Below the pieces are notes generated by a model. It worked only from the letters and a program-made list of their open reading frames with translations. It did no database searches and was not told where the DNA came from. The translations under genes were made by a program, and so were the position numbers. This document shows, one piece after another, positions 7,794-16,636 of a stretch of 58,119 nt of DNA; the stretch's first letter is position 1; the number at the start of each line of letters is the position of its first letter. Source of the DNA: Candidatus Geothrix odensensis (lineage in GTDB: Bacteria; Acidobacteriota; Holophagae; Holophagales; Holophagaceae); NCBI GenBank assembly GCA_016714685.1, contig JADKCH010000016.1, positions 1 to 58,119 of the forward strand, read 5' to 3'.

Positions 7794-8261
7794 ATGGTTC
7801 TGCTGCTGCTGCTCATGGCCTTCGTCATCGGACTGGTGATCCCCCTGCAGTCCGCCATGAACAACTCGCTGCGGCAGACACTGGGCAGTGGCTCCCTGCT
7901 CGCCGCGTGGATCTCCTTCGCGGTGGGGACGGTGGCCCTGGCAATCACCTGCGTGGCCACCGGCCAGCCCTTCCACTCGCTGGCTGGCCTGCCGCGCATC
8001 GCCTGGTGGGAGTGGCTGGGCGGCGTGCTGGGCGCCTTCTTCGTGTTCGGCTCCACCCTGCTGGCCCCGCGCATCGGCATGGCGGCCATGATCTCCCTCA
8101 TCGTGGCGGGGCAGGTGGTCTCCTCCCTGCTCTTCGACCGCTTCGGCCTCCTGGGCCTGCCCGTGCGCGACATCTCCTGGATCCGCGTGGCCGGGGCGAC
8201 CCTGCTGCTGCTCGGCGCCGTGCTGGTGAACTTCGGGGACCGGTGGCTGGCGAAGGCCTGA
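7794..8261 (+). CDS. DMT-superfamily membrane transporter (YdcZ/DUF606-like)
   Basis: 155 residues from the ATG at 7794. A longer open frame exists upstream, but it is not hydrophobic and overlaps the intergenic hairpin. The protein is almost entirely membrane-embedded, with about five helices. It begins MVLLLLLMAFVIGLVIPLQS and contains AMNNSLRQTLGSGSLLA, the N-terminal signature I associate with the YdcZ/DUF606 branch of the drug/metabolite transporter superfamily. Members are short and can work as pairs; no second copy is next to it. Substrate unknown. It converges with the following minus-strand gene with no gap. Confidence 0.75.
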   Translation: MVLLLLLMAFVIGLVIPLQSAMNNSLRQTLGSGSLLAAWISFAVGTVALAITCVATGQPFHSLAGLPRIAWWEWLGGVLGAFFVFGSTLLAPRIGMAAMISLIVAGQVVSSLLFDRFGLLGLPVRDISWIRVAGATLLLLGAVLVNFGDRWLAKA

Positions 8262-8522
8262 TCAGTTCTTCTTCACGCGCTCCGCCACCTTGTCCAGCGC
8301 CTCCCAGATCTGGTGGCAGTCATCGCAGGAGGACCGTGGCGTGCCGCAGGGGAAGCCATCCACGCCGACGCCCTGGCACTTGGGGTTCTGGAAGAAGTAG
8401 AGGAGCTCGCCCAGGGAGGCGTGGACGCGGCTTCGCAGGGGCCCGTCGGGCAGTGCGCGCAGGTCCTGGATGAGCTTCCACTCGGCGGCGCTGAGTTCGG
8501 GTCGGTCGATGGACTGGGACAT
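8262..8522 (-). CDS. Small four-cysteine hypothetical protein
   Basis: 86 residues from an ATG at 8522 (MSQSIDRPELSAAEWKLIQD). The C-terminal half carries CQGVGVDGFPCGTPRSSCDD followed by CHQIW, four cysteines spaced C-x9-C-x6-C-x2-C that could bind zinc or an Fe-S centre. The rest is helical and charged and ends VAERVKKN. No signal peptide. I do not recognise the family. It stands alone, convergent with the transporter and divergent from the TonB receptor gene. Confidence 0.65.
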   Translation of the reverse strand: MSQSIDRPELSAAEWKLIQDLRALPDGPLRSRVHASLGELLYFFQNPKCQGVGVDGFPCGTPRSSCDDCHQIWEALDKVAERVKKN

Positions 8523-8687
8523 GGACGCTCCGGAAGGGCTGAGTATAGCGGAGGGGCCGCAGGTTCCGGCGGTTCCCCCCTGCCGGGCCACGGCTCGTCC
8601 CGCGCTGGTGGGTCTCACCCCTAAAGCCTTCCAGAGGGAGGGGTTGGATCACAGGTTTCCTGTCTCAACCACCTTTGGGAGGTCGCC

Positions 8688-11567
8688 ATGAGACAAACCC
8701 TGCTCAGCTTCGGCCGCGTGGCGGCCCTTCTCGCCGCCGGGCCCATCCAGGGTCTGGCCCAGGGCACCCAGACGGCCAGCCTCGTGGGCCAGGTGGTGGA
8801 TTCCGCGGAAGCGCCCATGGCGGGCGTGGAGGTCCGGCTCAGCAGCCCCTCGCTGCAGGGCGTCCGCGTGGTGGTCACCGATGCGGGAGGCCGCTTCGCC
8901 GCGCGCCTGCTGCCCCCTGGCCTCTACCGCATCAGCCTGGCCAAGGCCGGCTTCACCACCATCACCCGCGAGGAGCGACTGGGCCTCGAGCAGAACCTCA
9001 ACAGCCGCTTCACGCTCTCCAAGGAGGCGGGCACCACGGTCGAGGTGGTGGCTTCCTCCGTCCAGCAGGACAAGACGGAGTTCAAGACCTCCTCCAACTT
9101 CTCGAAGGAGGCCATCGACGCCCTGCCGGTGGACCGCAACCCTCTGAATGTGGCGCTCATGGCGCCGGGCGTGGTGGAGAACCTGAACCAGGACCGCGGC
9201 GGCATGCAGATCCGGGGCAGCCAGGGGACGGGCAACCTCTGGCTGCTGGACGGCCAGAACTACGCGGACAACGTCTACAACGGTCCCCGCGCCAAGTTCG
9301 TCACCGACGCCATCGAGGAGACCCAGGTGATCACGGGCGCCATCCCCGCCGAGTTCGGCGACGTGGAGGGCGGCGTGGTGAACACCATCACAAAGTCCGG
9401 TGGCGACGAGTTCACCGCCCAGCTGCGCTGGGACCTCAGCAGCGATCGCTGGAAGGCGGCCCGCCGTGGCGAGAACGCCAGTTCCTTCTCGGACCGGATC
9501 AACCAGGAGAAGATGTTCCAGGTGGGCGGTCCCATCGTGAAGTCGAAGCTCTGGTTCTACACCAGCTACTTCAGCCTGGCCCGCGACAATGCCCAGAGCC
9601 TGCCCACGGATCAGGCGGCGCTGGGCGCCCCGGTGGGCGCGCCCTACACCGAGGCCATCAAGGACATCCGTCGGCAGCTGAAGCTCACCTGGGCCATCAC
9701 GGACCGGCACACGCTGGTGGGGACCTACCACGGCTACAACGAGACCTTCGGGAACATCGACTACGTGGGCAGCGGCGACGGCAACTTCAGCACGCGGCGC
9801 TTCACCCAGGAGATCTACGGCCTGCAGCTGCGCAGCCTGGTCACCGACGTGCTCACCATGTCCCTCAAAGTCGGGAAGAAGGACCAGACCATCGCCGTGG
9901 GCTCCAACAACGTGGCCCTCCCCATCTTCAACAACGACGACGGCTACTTCTACCGGGCCGGCTACTTCGATCCCCGGGATCCCGGGGATGTGCGGAACAA
10001 CCAGACCGCCAACCTGAAGTTCTCCTACTTCGCCTCCAGCGCCGACAGCAGCCACCAGCTCGACCTGGGCTGGGACTACTACCGCGGCACCACCAGGGCC
10101 TCCGGGGCCCAGACGCCCTTCGACCTCCTCATCGGCGGGAGGGTCTGGAACTCCTACGTGAATGCCGGCGGCCTCGATCTCACCAATGGCACGGTCAACA
10201 CCGACGGCGCCTCCACCTTCAGCTATCTGACCCAGCCCGGGGAGGCGGGGACCGAGCAGCACTCCCTCTACCTCAACGACAAGTGGTCCGTGAACAAGCA
10301 CTGGAATGCCAACCTGGGCCTGCGCTGGGACAAATACACCGCCGAGGACCGGGCCCTGAAGCGGACCACGGCCTCGAACAACGCCCTCTCGCCCCGGCTG
10401 GGCGTGAACTACGACATCCTGGGCGACAGCGCCTGGATCCTCGGCGCGGCCTACAGCCGGTACAACGGCAAGCCGCTGGAGATCCAGCTGAGCGTGGCCA
10501 CCTACGTGAACAACCCCATCGCCGCGACCTTCAACTACAACGGGCCCGCAGGCGTCCAGCCCTTTTCGGCCCTGGCCAATCCCGCGAACTACGATCCGGT
10601 GCCGCAGTCCTACACGGATGCCGCCGTCAACATCAAGGTCGATCCCAACCTCCAGGCCCAGACCGTGGACGAGGTGCAGCTGAGCGCCCTGCACAACTTC
10701 AAGCACAAGAGCCTGGGCGAGGGCTATCTGAAGGCCACATTCATCAGCAAGACCTGGAACCACCTCATCGACCTGCGGGCCGGCAACGATGGCACCGTGG
10801 CCAATCCCGGAGGCGGCGGTCCCCTCTACATCACCTATTGGCACAACGAGCCCAGCGCCAGGCGCGACTACCGCAGCCTGGAACTGGAAGGCGCCCTGAC
10901 CAAGGGGCGCTACACCTTGAGTGGCAACCTCGTGCTGAGCCGCCTGAAGGGCAACTACGAAGGTGAGGTGCAGGGCGCGCCCGGATCCGGCGCGGGCTAC
11001 GACTGGTTCACGGTGCAGAACGGCGTCTCGCTGTACGACCCCGCCGTGACGAACCCCTACGGCTACCTGCTGGGCCACGTGCCCCTGCGCTCCCGCATCA
11101 ACGCCATCGCCCGCTGGGCCAACCCGATGGGCGAGCTCACCACGGGGCTGCTGTTCAGCTACGACGCCCCGCAGACCTACAGCCACATCCGCGTCATCAC
11201 GGACCCCGGCAGCCTCAACCCCGCCATCGATCCCCAGGCCGCGGGGCTGCGCCTCTACCAGTACCGGAACAACCAGCGGGGCGACGGAACCTACCACGCG
11301 CAGTACTACCTGGACCTCAGCGTCCAGCAGGACTTCCGCCTCATGACTTTCGGGAATGGCCGGAAGGTCAGCGCCTACGTGAAGGCGGTGGTGGAGAATG
11401 TCTTCAACCACCAGCAGCAGGTGACCTTCGGCACCGGCTATGCAGCTCTCGCCGCCGGCGATCCCATCAGCACCCCCTTCGCCCCCAATGCCGGCTTCGG
11501 GGCGGCCGGTCCCATCAACTATGGTCGGGCCCGGCGGATGTATCTCAGCACGGGATTGAAGTTCTAG
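8688..11567 (+). CDS. TonB-dependent outer-membrane receptor, OAR-like
   Basis: 959 residues. The start ATG follows GGGAGGTCGCC. A signal peptide ends near AQG (residue about 26). Residues about 30-110 are a carboxypeptidase regulatory-like domain (GQVVDSAEAPMAGVEVRLSS). Next come a plug domain (MQIRGSQGTGNLWLLDGQ, AEFGDVEGGVVNTITKSGG) and a long beta-barrel ending in phenylalanine (YLSTGLKF), the usual outer-membrane assembly signal. This architecture is strongly expanded in Acidobacteria, where members are thought to import polymers or chelates. No transport partner or sigma/anti-sigma pair is adjacent, so the ligand is unknown. Confidence 0.9.
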   Translation: MRQTLLSFGRVAALLAAGPIQGLAQGTQTASLVGQVVDSAEAPMAGVEVRLSSPSLQGVRVVVTDAGGRFAARLLPPGLYRISLAKAGFTTITREERLGLEQNLNSRFTLSKEAGTTVEVVASSVQQDKTEFKTSSNFSKEAIDALPVDRNPLNVALMAPGVVENLNQDRGGMQIRGSQGTGNLWLLDGQNYADNVYNGPRAKFVTDAIEETQVITGAIPAEFGDVEGGVVNTITKSGGDEFTAQLRWDLSSDRWKAARRGENASSFSDRINQEKMFQVGGPIVKSKLWFYTSYFSLARDNAQSLPTDQAALGAPVGAPYTEAIKDIRRQLKLTWAITDRHTLVGTYHGYNETFGNIDYVGSGDGNFSTRRFTQEIYGLQLRSLVTDVLTMSLKVGKKDQTIAVGSNNVALPIFNNDDGYFYRAGYFDPRDPGDVRNNQTANLKFSYFASSADSSHQLDLGWDYYRGTTRASGAQTPFDLLIGGRVWNSYVNAGGLDLTNGTVNTDGASTFSYLTQPGEAGTEQHSLYLNDKWSVNKHWNANLGLRWDKYTAEDRALKRTTASNNALSPRLGVNYDILGDSAWILGAAYSRYNGKPLEIQLSVATYVNNPIAATFNYNGPAGVQPFSALANPANYDPVPQSYTDAAVNIKVDPNLQAQTVDEVQLSALHNFKHKSLGEGYLKATFISKTWNHLIDLRAGNDGTVANPGGGGPLYITYWHNEPSARRDYRSLELEGALTKGRYTLSGNLVLSRLKGNYEGEVQGAPGSGAGYDWFTVQNGVSLYDPAVTNPYGYLLGHVPLRSRINAIARWANPMGELTTGLLFSYDAPQTYSHIRVITDPGSLNPAIDPQAAGLRLYQYRNNQRGDGTYHAQYYLDLSVQQDFRLMTFGNGRKVSAYVKAVVENVFNHQQQVTFGTGYAALAAGDPISTPFAPNAGFGAAGPINYGRARRMYLSTGLKF

Positions 11568-11577
11568 TTTTCTTCAA

Positions 11578-11608
11578 GGAGGAGGGCGGGAACCGCCGTC
11601 CCTCCTCC
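11578..11608 (+). terminator. Hairpin after the TonB receptor gene
   Basis: GGAGGAGGG (11578-11586) pairs with CCCTCCTCC (11600-11608), and CGG/CCG extends the stem inside. It lies 10 bases after the receptor stop and 60 bases before the next start. No U-tract follows, so termination is likely but not certain. Confidence 0.45.
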
Positions 11609-11668
11609 TAAACGACCTCCGACAGAGCTCGTAGCCCACGCACGATCTCTGACATCCAGGAGGCTCCC

Positions 11669-12481
11669 ATGGCCCTCGCCCGTCCCCTCGCCGCGGCCTT
11701 CGCCGCCGTCATCCTCTGCGCCTCTCTGGCGGCCCAGTCCCAGGTGATCCAGCCCGCCAAGGCGGAGAGGACCACCGAGACGCGCACCCTGCCGCTGGCC
11801 TCGGGCTCCACCCTGAAGGTGAAGAACGTCAACGGCTTCGTCCGCGTGGAGGCCTGGGATCGCGACGAGGTCCAGTTCACGGGCGAGTTCAAGCCCAGCA
11901 GCAAGGATGAGCAGGTGAAGGTGGTGGTCGAGGCCGGCCACGGCAACCTGGAGATTCGGGGCGAGTACCCCAAGCACAAAGGCTGGGGCTCGTACCAGGG
12001 ACCCCAGTGCCAGATGACGCTGAAGGTGCCCCGCCGCATCGCACCCACCATCGAGACCGTGAATGGTGAGGTCACCCTCAGCGGCACCCAGGGCAGGGCC
12101 GCCCTCAGCACCGTGAACGGCGGCATCCGCGCCTCCCACCTGCAGGAGCACCTGAAGGCCGATACCGTGAACGGCGGCATCAACCTCGACCAGGTGAAGG
12201 GCAGTCTGGACCTGCAGACGGTCAACGGCGCCATCAAGGGCTCGGGCCTGGATGGCCAGGGCCAGGGCATCAAGGCCGGGACCGTGAACGGCTCCATCCA
12301 CCTCCAGGTGGGGGGCCTGAAGGGCCGCCTGAAGGCCAGCACGGTCAACGGCGGCATCTCCTTCAACGCCAAGGGCGCCGACCAGGTCGAGGTGAAGAAG
12401 CACCGCGTCTCCGCCGTATTCCCGGGCAGCGACCAGGGCATCGACATCGAGACCGTGAACGGCGCGATCACGCTGGACTAG
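11669..12481 (+). CDS. Secreted DUF4097-type protein with TVNG beta-helix repeats
   Basis: 270 residues with a signal peptide (cleavage after about residue 22, SLAAQ). The mature part contains eight VNG or TVNG turns (for example IETVNGEVTL, LSTVNGGIRA, LQTVNGAIKG), spaced roughly 20-25 residues apart, as in the DUF4097/DUF4098 putative adhesin family with a predicted single-stranded beta-helix. It is probably periplasmic or surface-exposed. Such proteins are often found near anti-sigma factors; none is here. The DNA encoding the repeats is itself repetitive (variants of ACCGTGAACGGC), so copy number could vary by recombination. A terminator follows directly. Confidence 0.75.
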   Translation: MALARPLAAAFAAVILCASLAAQSQVIQPAKAERTTETRTLPLASGSTLKVKNVNGFVRVEAWDRDEVQFTGEFKPSSKDEQVKVVVEAGHGNLEIRGEYPKHKGWGSYQGPQCQMTLKVPRRIAPTIETVNGEVTLSGTQGRAALSTVNGGIRASHLQEHLKADTVNGGINLDQVKGSLDLQTVNGAIKGSGLDGQGQGIKAGTVNGSIHLQVGGLKGRLKASTVNGGISFNAKGADQVEVKKHRVSAVFPGSDQGIDIETVNGAITLD

Positions 12482-12497
12482 AGGTGTCGAAATCCCT

Positions 12498-12528
12498 GGA
12501 AAGGCCGGTCCGACCGGCCCTTCCTTTT
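12498..12528 (+). terminator. Intrinsic terminator after the DUF4097 gene
   Basis: GGCCGGTC (12503-12510) pairs with GACCGGCC (12512-12519). The stem is extended by flanking GGAA/TTCC and followed by TTTT at 12525-12528. It lies 22 bases after the stop and separates this gene from nrfH. Confidence 0.8.
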
Positions 12529-12568
12529 GGCTATCTTGCAGTTGCCCATAATTAGGATTTACGCATCT

Positions 12569-12584
12569 TGAAAATCGGGTTTCA
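12569..12584. promoter_or_regulatory. CRP/FNR-like dyad upstream of nrfHA
   Basis: TGAAA-N6-TTTCA has the arm length and 6-base spacing of CRP/FNR-family sites, and it sits 50 bases upstream of nrfH, where anaerobic control would be expected. The arms do not match the classical FNR half-site (TTGAT), so the regulator is uncertain. Confidence 0.3.
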
Positions 12585-12633
12585 TCGTATGATCTGCCCC
12601 CGGCCAATGTCCGATGTCCAGGATGGGGGGCCC

Positions 12634-13131
12634 ATGAGCGGAAAGCGCCGTTTTCTCTTTTTCAGCTTGGCTTTCAGTCTGCTCCTGGGGATCTTTCTCG
12701 GTTCGGGCGCCTACACCTTCGTGTCCGCCCACGGGACTTCTTACCTGTCCAACGACCCCACGGTGTGCGTGAACTGCCACATCATGCGCGAGGACTTCGA
12801 CGGCTGGCGGCACGCCTCCCACCACGCGGTGGCCACCTGCAACGACTGCCACCTGCCCCATGACAACGTGGTGAACAAGTTCTTCGTGAAGGCCAGCAAC
12901 GGCTACTACCACTCCAAGGCCTTCACGCTCCTGAACTTCAAGGAGCCCATCCGCATCAAGCCCAGCAACGCCAAGGTGCTGGAGGACAACTGCCTCCGGT
13001 GCCATGGGGAGGTGACCGATGAGATCACCGCCCACGGAACCCTGGGCGTGCCCACCGATCCCACCCAGCAGGCCGACCTCTACGGCTGTGTCCGATGCCA
13101 CCAGGGCGTGGGGCACGGTCCGACCCGATGA
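12634..13131 (+). CDS. nrfH: Tetraheme cytochrome c NrfH (menaquinol:NrfA electron donor)
   Basis: 165 residues. I chose the ATG at 12634 (MSGKRRFLFFSLAFSLLLGI), which gives an N-terminal signal-anchor helix; upstream in-frame ATGs only add a non-hydrophobic tail. Four CxxCH heme sites are present (CVNCH, CNDCH, CLRCH, CVRCH), as in NapC/NirT-family NrfH. The protein takes electrons from menaquinol in the membrane and passes them to the periplasmic NrfA, encoded 88 bases downstream. Its size and heme number match NrfH rather than the larger NapC. Confidence 0.93.
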   Translation: MSGKRRFLFFSLAFSLLLGIFLGSGAYTFVSAHGTSYLSNDPTVCVNCHIMREDFDGWRHASHHAVATCNDCHLPHDNVVNKFFVKASNGYYHSKAFTLLNFKEPIRIKPSNAKVLEDNCLRCHGEVTDEITAHGTLGVPTDPTQQADLYGCVRCHQGVGHGPTR

Positions 13132-13219
13132 CCGGCCCCCGGGCCCAGCTGATGACTCCGCTCAGCCCCTGACCCCCCAAACCGATGTTGCGTGCCACCC
13201 ACGCGGGAGGATCCCTCCG

Positions 13220-14710
13220 ATGACCGAACAGCCCACCCCGCTCTTTTCCCGCCCCTGGGTCCGCATGGGACTCCTGGCTGCCGGCGCCGCCCTGGCCACC
13301 GTGCTGGTGATGAGCCTCTATGCCAACATCTCGACCCGCAAGGCGGAGGGCCGGCAGACCAGCCTCAAGGTGGTGGACCTCGACGAGAAGACCGTCGATC
13401 CCGCCATCTGGGGGAAGAACTTCCCCAGCCAGTTCGATGCCTACAAGCGCACCGCCGAGAAGTACAGCACCAAGTACGGCGGGGCCGGCAGCGAGGGGCT
13501 CCCCAAGAGCCGCATCCAGGAGGATCCGCGCCTGGTGACGATCTTCGATGGCTACGCCTTCGCCATCGACTTCAACCAGCGCCAGGGCCACGCCTACATG
13601 CTGGATGACCAGCGCACCACCAAGCGCGTCACCACCAAGCCCCAGACCGGCGCCTGCCTGCACTGCCATGCCTCCAACACCGTGGCCTACCGTGAGGCCG
13701 GCCTCCAGAAGGGCGCCCCGGGCAGTCTGGACGAGGCCTTCACCAGCCCCAATGCCCAGGCCCAGCTCATGGCCGGCTTCGAGGCCATCGGCAAGCTGAC
13801 CTATGTGGAAGCCACCAAGCTCGTGAAGCATCCCGTGGCCTGCATCGACTGCCACGATCCCAAGAACATGGCCCTGCGCGTCACCAAGCCCGGCTTCATC
13901 CGCGGCATCGTGGCCCTGGCCAGGAGCGGCGAGCCCGTGCCGCACCTGCCCTCCATCGAGAAGTGGCGCAAGGGCGACAAGGCCACGCCCTATGACGCCA
14001 ACCGCGACGCCTCCCGCCAGGAGCTGCGCTCCATGGTCTGCGGGCAGTGCCACGTCGAGTACTACTGCGGTCCCAAGACCACCCTCTTCTTCCCCTGGGA
14101 CAAGGGGCTCAAGGTCGAGCAGATCGAGGCCACCTACGATGCCTACACCTTCCCCGATGGCGGCCGCTTCTTCGACTGGAAGCACGCCCGGACTGGCGCC
14201 GAGGCACTCAAAGCCCAGCACCCCGAGTTCGAGCTCTGGAGCCAGGGCGTCCATGCCCGCTCCGGCGTCTCCTGCGCCGACTGCCACATGCCCTATAAGC
14301 GCGAAGGCGCCATCAAGATCAGCGAGCACCAGGTGCGCAGCCCGCTGTTGGATATATCCCGCGCCTGCCAGACCTGCCACCGCTTCCCCGAGGAGGAGCT
14401 GAAGGCCCGCGTGGTGGCCATCCAGGACCGCACCAAGGCCCTCATGGACCGCGCCGAAGATGCCGTGGTCGATCTCATCAACAACCTCGAGGCCGCCAAG
14501 AAGGCCGGAGTGGAGGAGGCCAGACTCAAGCCCATCCTCGAACTCCAGCGCAAGGCCCAGTGGCGCGTCGACTTCGTCAACGCCGAGAACTCCATGGGCT
14601 TCCACGCCCCCCAGGAAGCCGCCCGCATCCTCGGCGAAGCCATCGATTTCGGTCGCCAGGGCCAGATCGCCCTGCGGGACCTGGGCGCAGGCAAGGCGGC
14701 GAAGAAGTAG
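13220..14710 (+). CDS. nrfA: Pentaheme nitrite reductase NrfA with an all-CxxCH heme set
   Basis: 496 residues; start ATG 13220 after GGGAGG. An N-terminal hydrophobic helix (residues about 14-35) acts as signal or anchor. Five heme motifs are present: CLHCH, CIDCH, CGQCH, CADCH, CQTCH. In most NrfA proteins the first is CxxCK, whose lysine ligates the catalytic heme; here it is histidine. The rest of the active site looks intact: Tyr in CHVEYYC, His in GVHARSGVSCADCH, and the Lys-Ala-Gln calcium ligands in LKAQHPE. It reduces nitrite by six electrons to ammonium in the periplasm, with NrfH as electron donor. No nrfIJ assembly genes are nearby. Confidence 0.93.
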   Translation: MTEQPTPLFSRPWVRMGLLAAGAALATVLVMSLYANISTRKAEGRQTSLKVVDLDEKTVDPAIWGKNFPSQFDAYKRTAEKYSTKYGGAGSEGLPKSRIQEDPRLVTIFDGYAFAIDFNQRQGHAYMLDDQRTTKRVTTKPQTGACLHCHASNTVAYREAGLQKGAPGSLDEAFTSPNAQAQLMAGFEAIGKLTYVEATKLVKHPVACIDCHDPKNMALRVTKPGFIRGIVALARSGEPVPHLPSIEKWRKGDKATPYDANRDASRQELRSMVCGQCHVEYYCGPKTTLFFPWDKGLKVEQIEATYDAYTFPDGGRFFDWKHARTGAEALKAQHPEFELWSQGVHARSGVSCADCHMPYKREGAIKISEHQVRSPLLDISRACQTCHRFPEEELKARVVAIQDRTKALMDRAEDAVVDLINNLEAAKKAGVEEARLKPILELQRKAQWRVDFVNAENSMGFHAPQEAARILGEAIDFGRQGQIALRDLGAGKAAKK

Positions 14711-14886
14711 ATACATTTTCCAGAAAGAGAAAGGGGGAGTGGAGCCACCACTCCCCCTATCCATGTTTGTCCCGGTTCAAGGCTGCGGGCCGATGGTGGG
14801 TGATGGGTTCAAGTCGTTGGCAGGTGACAATCACGACCAGGTTGGGCATAAAGGAGGTCCTGTCGCTTGGCCTGTTGCTTGTGGAG

Positions 14887-15468
14887 ATGCCTGTGTTTGA
14901 GAACCGTACACGCCTGTTCGTCAAGGAGCGGGTATCCCTTCTGAAGCTGAGGGATACCTATGACCTGCTGGAGGTGGAAAGCCTCGGTTCCGTGGGCCTG
15001 GCGAAAGATGAGCCCGCCACCTGGGCCAAGTGGGCTCGGCTTCTCGCGAAAAAGGCACTGCTTCCCACCACGCTGAATGTCTATGCCGACAACCACCCGC
15101 AACCACAGCTGAGCATCCACAAACGGCCGGGGATCTTCCGCACCCGCCTGGAGATCCGAGACGCCCACGGGCAGCTGCTGGTCCAGGTCATTTCCAAGGT
15201 CTTCACCCTGGGCGGGGCCCTCGTGATCCAGGATGCGGGGAGACAGCCCATCGGCGAACTCACGGGCGATTGGAAGGGGTGGGACTATACCGCCACCCTC
15301 CGGGGAGAAGCCATCGGAAGGGTCACGAAGAAATGGGCTGGTCTCGCCAAGGAACTGTTCACCAATGCCGATCAGTACCTGGTCGAAGCCAGTCAGCCGC
15401 AGCATTTCAGGTTGGTCCTCGGGTTGGCCCTTGCCGTGGACCTGGTCTATAAAGAGCGGCAAGGCTGA
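14887..15468 (+). CDS. LURP-one/scramblase-like protein
   Basis: 193 residues from an ATG at 14887. A better ribosome-binding site (AAAGGAGG) lies about 35 bases upstream, so a start at an in-frame CTG, TTG or GTG between 14860 and 14882 is possible. The sequence has the beta-strand pattern of the LURP-one/tubby-like fold: FVKERVSLLKLRDTYDLLEV, then RTRLEIRDAHGQLLVQVISK, then GELTGDWKGWDYTATLRGEA. A hydrophobic C-terminal end (LVLGLALAVDLVYKE) resembles the terminal helix of phospholipid-scramblase relatives. In bacteria the function is unknown. No operon partner. Confidence 0.65.
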   Translation: MPVFENRTRLFVKERVSLLKLRDTYDLLEVESLGSVGLAKDEPATWAKWARLLAKKALLPTTLNVYADNHPQPQLSIHKRPGIFRTRLEIRDAHGQLLVQVISKVFTLGGALVIQDAGRQPIGELTGDWKGWDYTATLRGEAIGRVTKKWAGLAKELFTNADQYLVEASQPQHFRLVLGLALAVDLVYKERQG

Positions 15469-15518
15469 ACTCGGCACTTCCCCGGAAAGCGAGAGCACCC
15501 GAGCCGCCGCTGCCTGCC

Positions 15519-16577
15519 CTAGCGGTAATTCGCCGCCATGGTCTTCAGCGTCTTGACCAGGTGGTCCCTGAGGGACGCTGGTTCCAATACCTCCGCATCC
15601 GCCCCGAACTGCAGGATCAACCGTGTGGGCCCGGATGGTTCGGTGGCCTGGAAGCTCAGCAGCACGGTGCCGCCCTTTTCTTTGCGGACGGTGATGCCGG
15701 GCAAGGCCGGAGGGGCGTCCAGCAGAGCCTGGGGCCAGTTGGTGCCACCCACACGGACGCCCACACGGAACGGTGGATCGGGCCGGAACCAGCCGCCGAT
15801 CTGCAGCTCCCGGGCCTGCTCCAGGGGGCGCTTGTCCGGGATGAGGCCGCGCCTGGGCAGCGCCTTCGCCTCTTCGATGCGGGCCAGGCGGAAGTGCCGG
15901 GGTTCCCGCTTGGCGAGGTCCCAGGCCAGCAGGAAGGCGCCGCCGGAGAACACGTCGTGGGTGAGGGTGAAGGGCACCACGGTGCGGGCGCTGGTGCGGC
16001 CCGTGGAGGCGGCCTTGTAGGTGAGGTCCAGCTCCCGCGGGCCATCGGGGTGGCCCAGGGCCAGCAGCACCTGGGTGAGCATCTTCGTGTCGAGGGCCTG
16101 CTGGTCGTCGGCGCCGCCCCGGACGCAGACATGCTCCTGCAATGCGCGGAAGAGGTCCCGGTCGCGGGTGCTGAGGTGGCTGTCTGCCAGGGCGCGCAGA
16201 CCCTCCAGCTGGTCGAACCAGAGCTCCGTGGCCGTGCCCTCCAGGGCCATGAGGGCCACCTCCAGCGCCATGCGGGCGTGGGGCGTGATCTTGCTGTCCC
16301 AGTCCGGGGCCTTCTCCAGCGTGAAGTGGATGACGGCCGGGAGGCCTTGCCGGGCCTTGCCGAAGCGCGCGCCCTGCTCCTCCAGCAGCTGCACGGCCCG
16401 GTCCACCGTGCGCGAGGCCACGCCCCCCAGCCGGCGGACGAGGCCTTCCTTGGTGATGCCGCGCTCCCCGGCATCCCGGATGGCCTCCAGCACCAGTTGC
16501 AGCCGTTCCGGCTTCACCAGGTGGCCGCCATCGGGGCGGGGGGATTCGGGCACCTTCCGGGATGCGGCACGGGCCAT
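15519..16577 (-). CDS. WYL-domain transcriptional regulator
   Basis: 352 residues; ATG 16577 is preceded by GGAGG at good spacing, so I prefer it to the longer frame starting upstream. The N-terminal 80 residues form a winged helix (GITKEGLVRRLGGVASRTVD). The middle matches the WYL ligand-binding fold (ELDLTYKAASTGRTSARTVV, FTLTHDVFSGGAFLLAWDLA), and the C-terminal WCX extension follows (LILQFGADAEVLEPASLRDH). WYL regulators respond to nucleic acid or nucleotide ligands and often control DNA-damage or phage-defence genes. No defence genes are adjacent here, so the target is unknown. Confidence 0.82.
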   Translation of the reverse strand: MARAASRKVPESPRPDGGHLVKPERLQLVLEAIRDAGERGITKEGLVRRLGGVASRTVDRAVQLLEEQGARFGKARQGLPAVIHFTLEKAPDWDSKITPHARMALEVALMALEGTATELWFDQLEGLRALADSHLSTRDRDLFRALQEHVCVRGGADDQQALDTKMLTQVLLALGHPDGPRELDLTYKAASTGRTSARTVVPFTLTHDVFSGGAFLLAWDLAKREPRHFRLARIEEAKALPRRGLIPDKRPLEQARELQIGGWFRPDPPFRVGVRVGGTNWPQALLDAPPALPGITVRKEKGGTVLLSFQATEPSGPTRLILQFGADAEVLEPASLRDHLVKTLKTMAANYR

Positions 16578-16636
16578 GGCGACCTCCGCATCCAGGATTG
16601 GCCAGAGACTGTCCAATGGCAAGGACTCGAACGATT

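Noticed and set aside
11669..12481. CRISPR or other repeat array in the TVNG-encoding DNA
   Set aside because: The repeats are in frame, imperfect and explained by the protein's beta-helix repeat.
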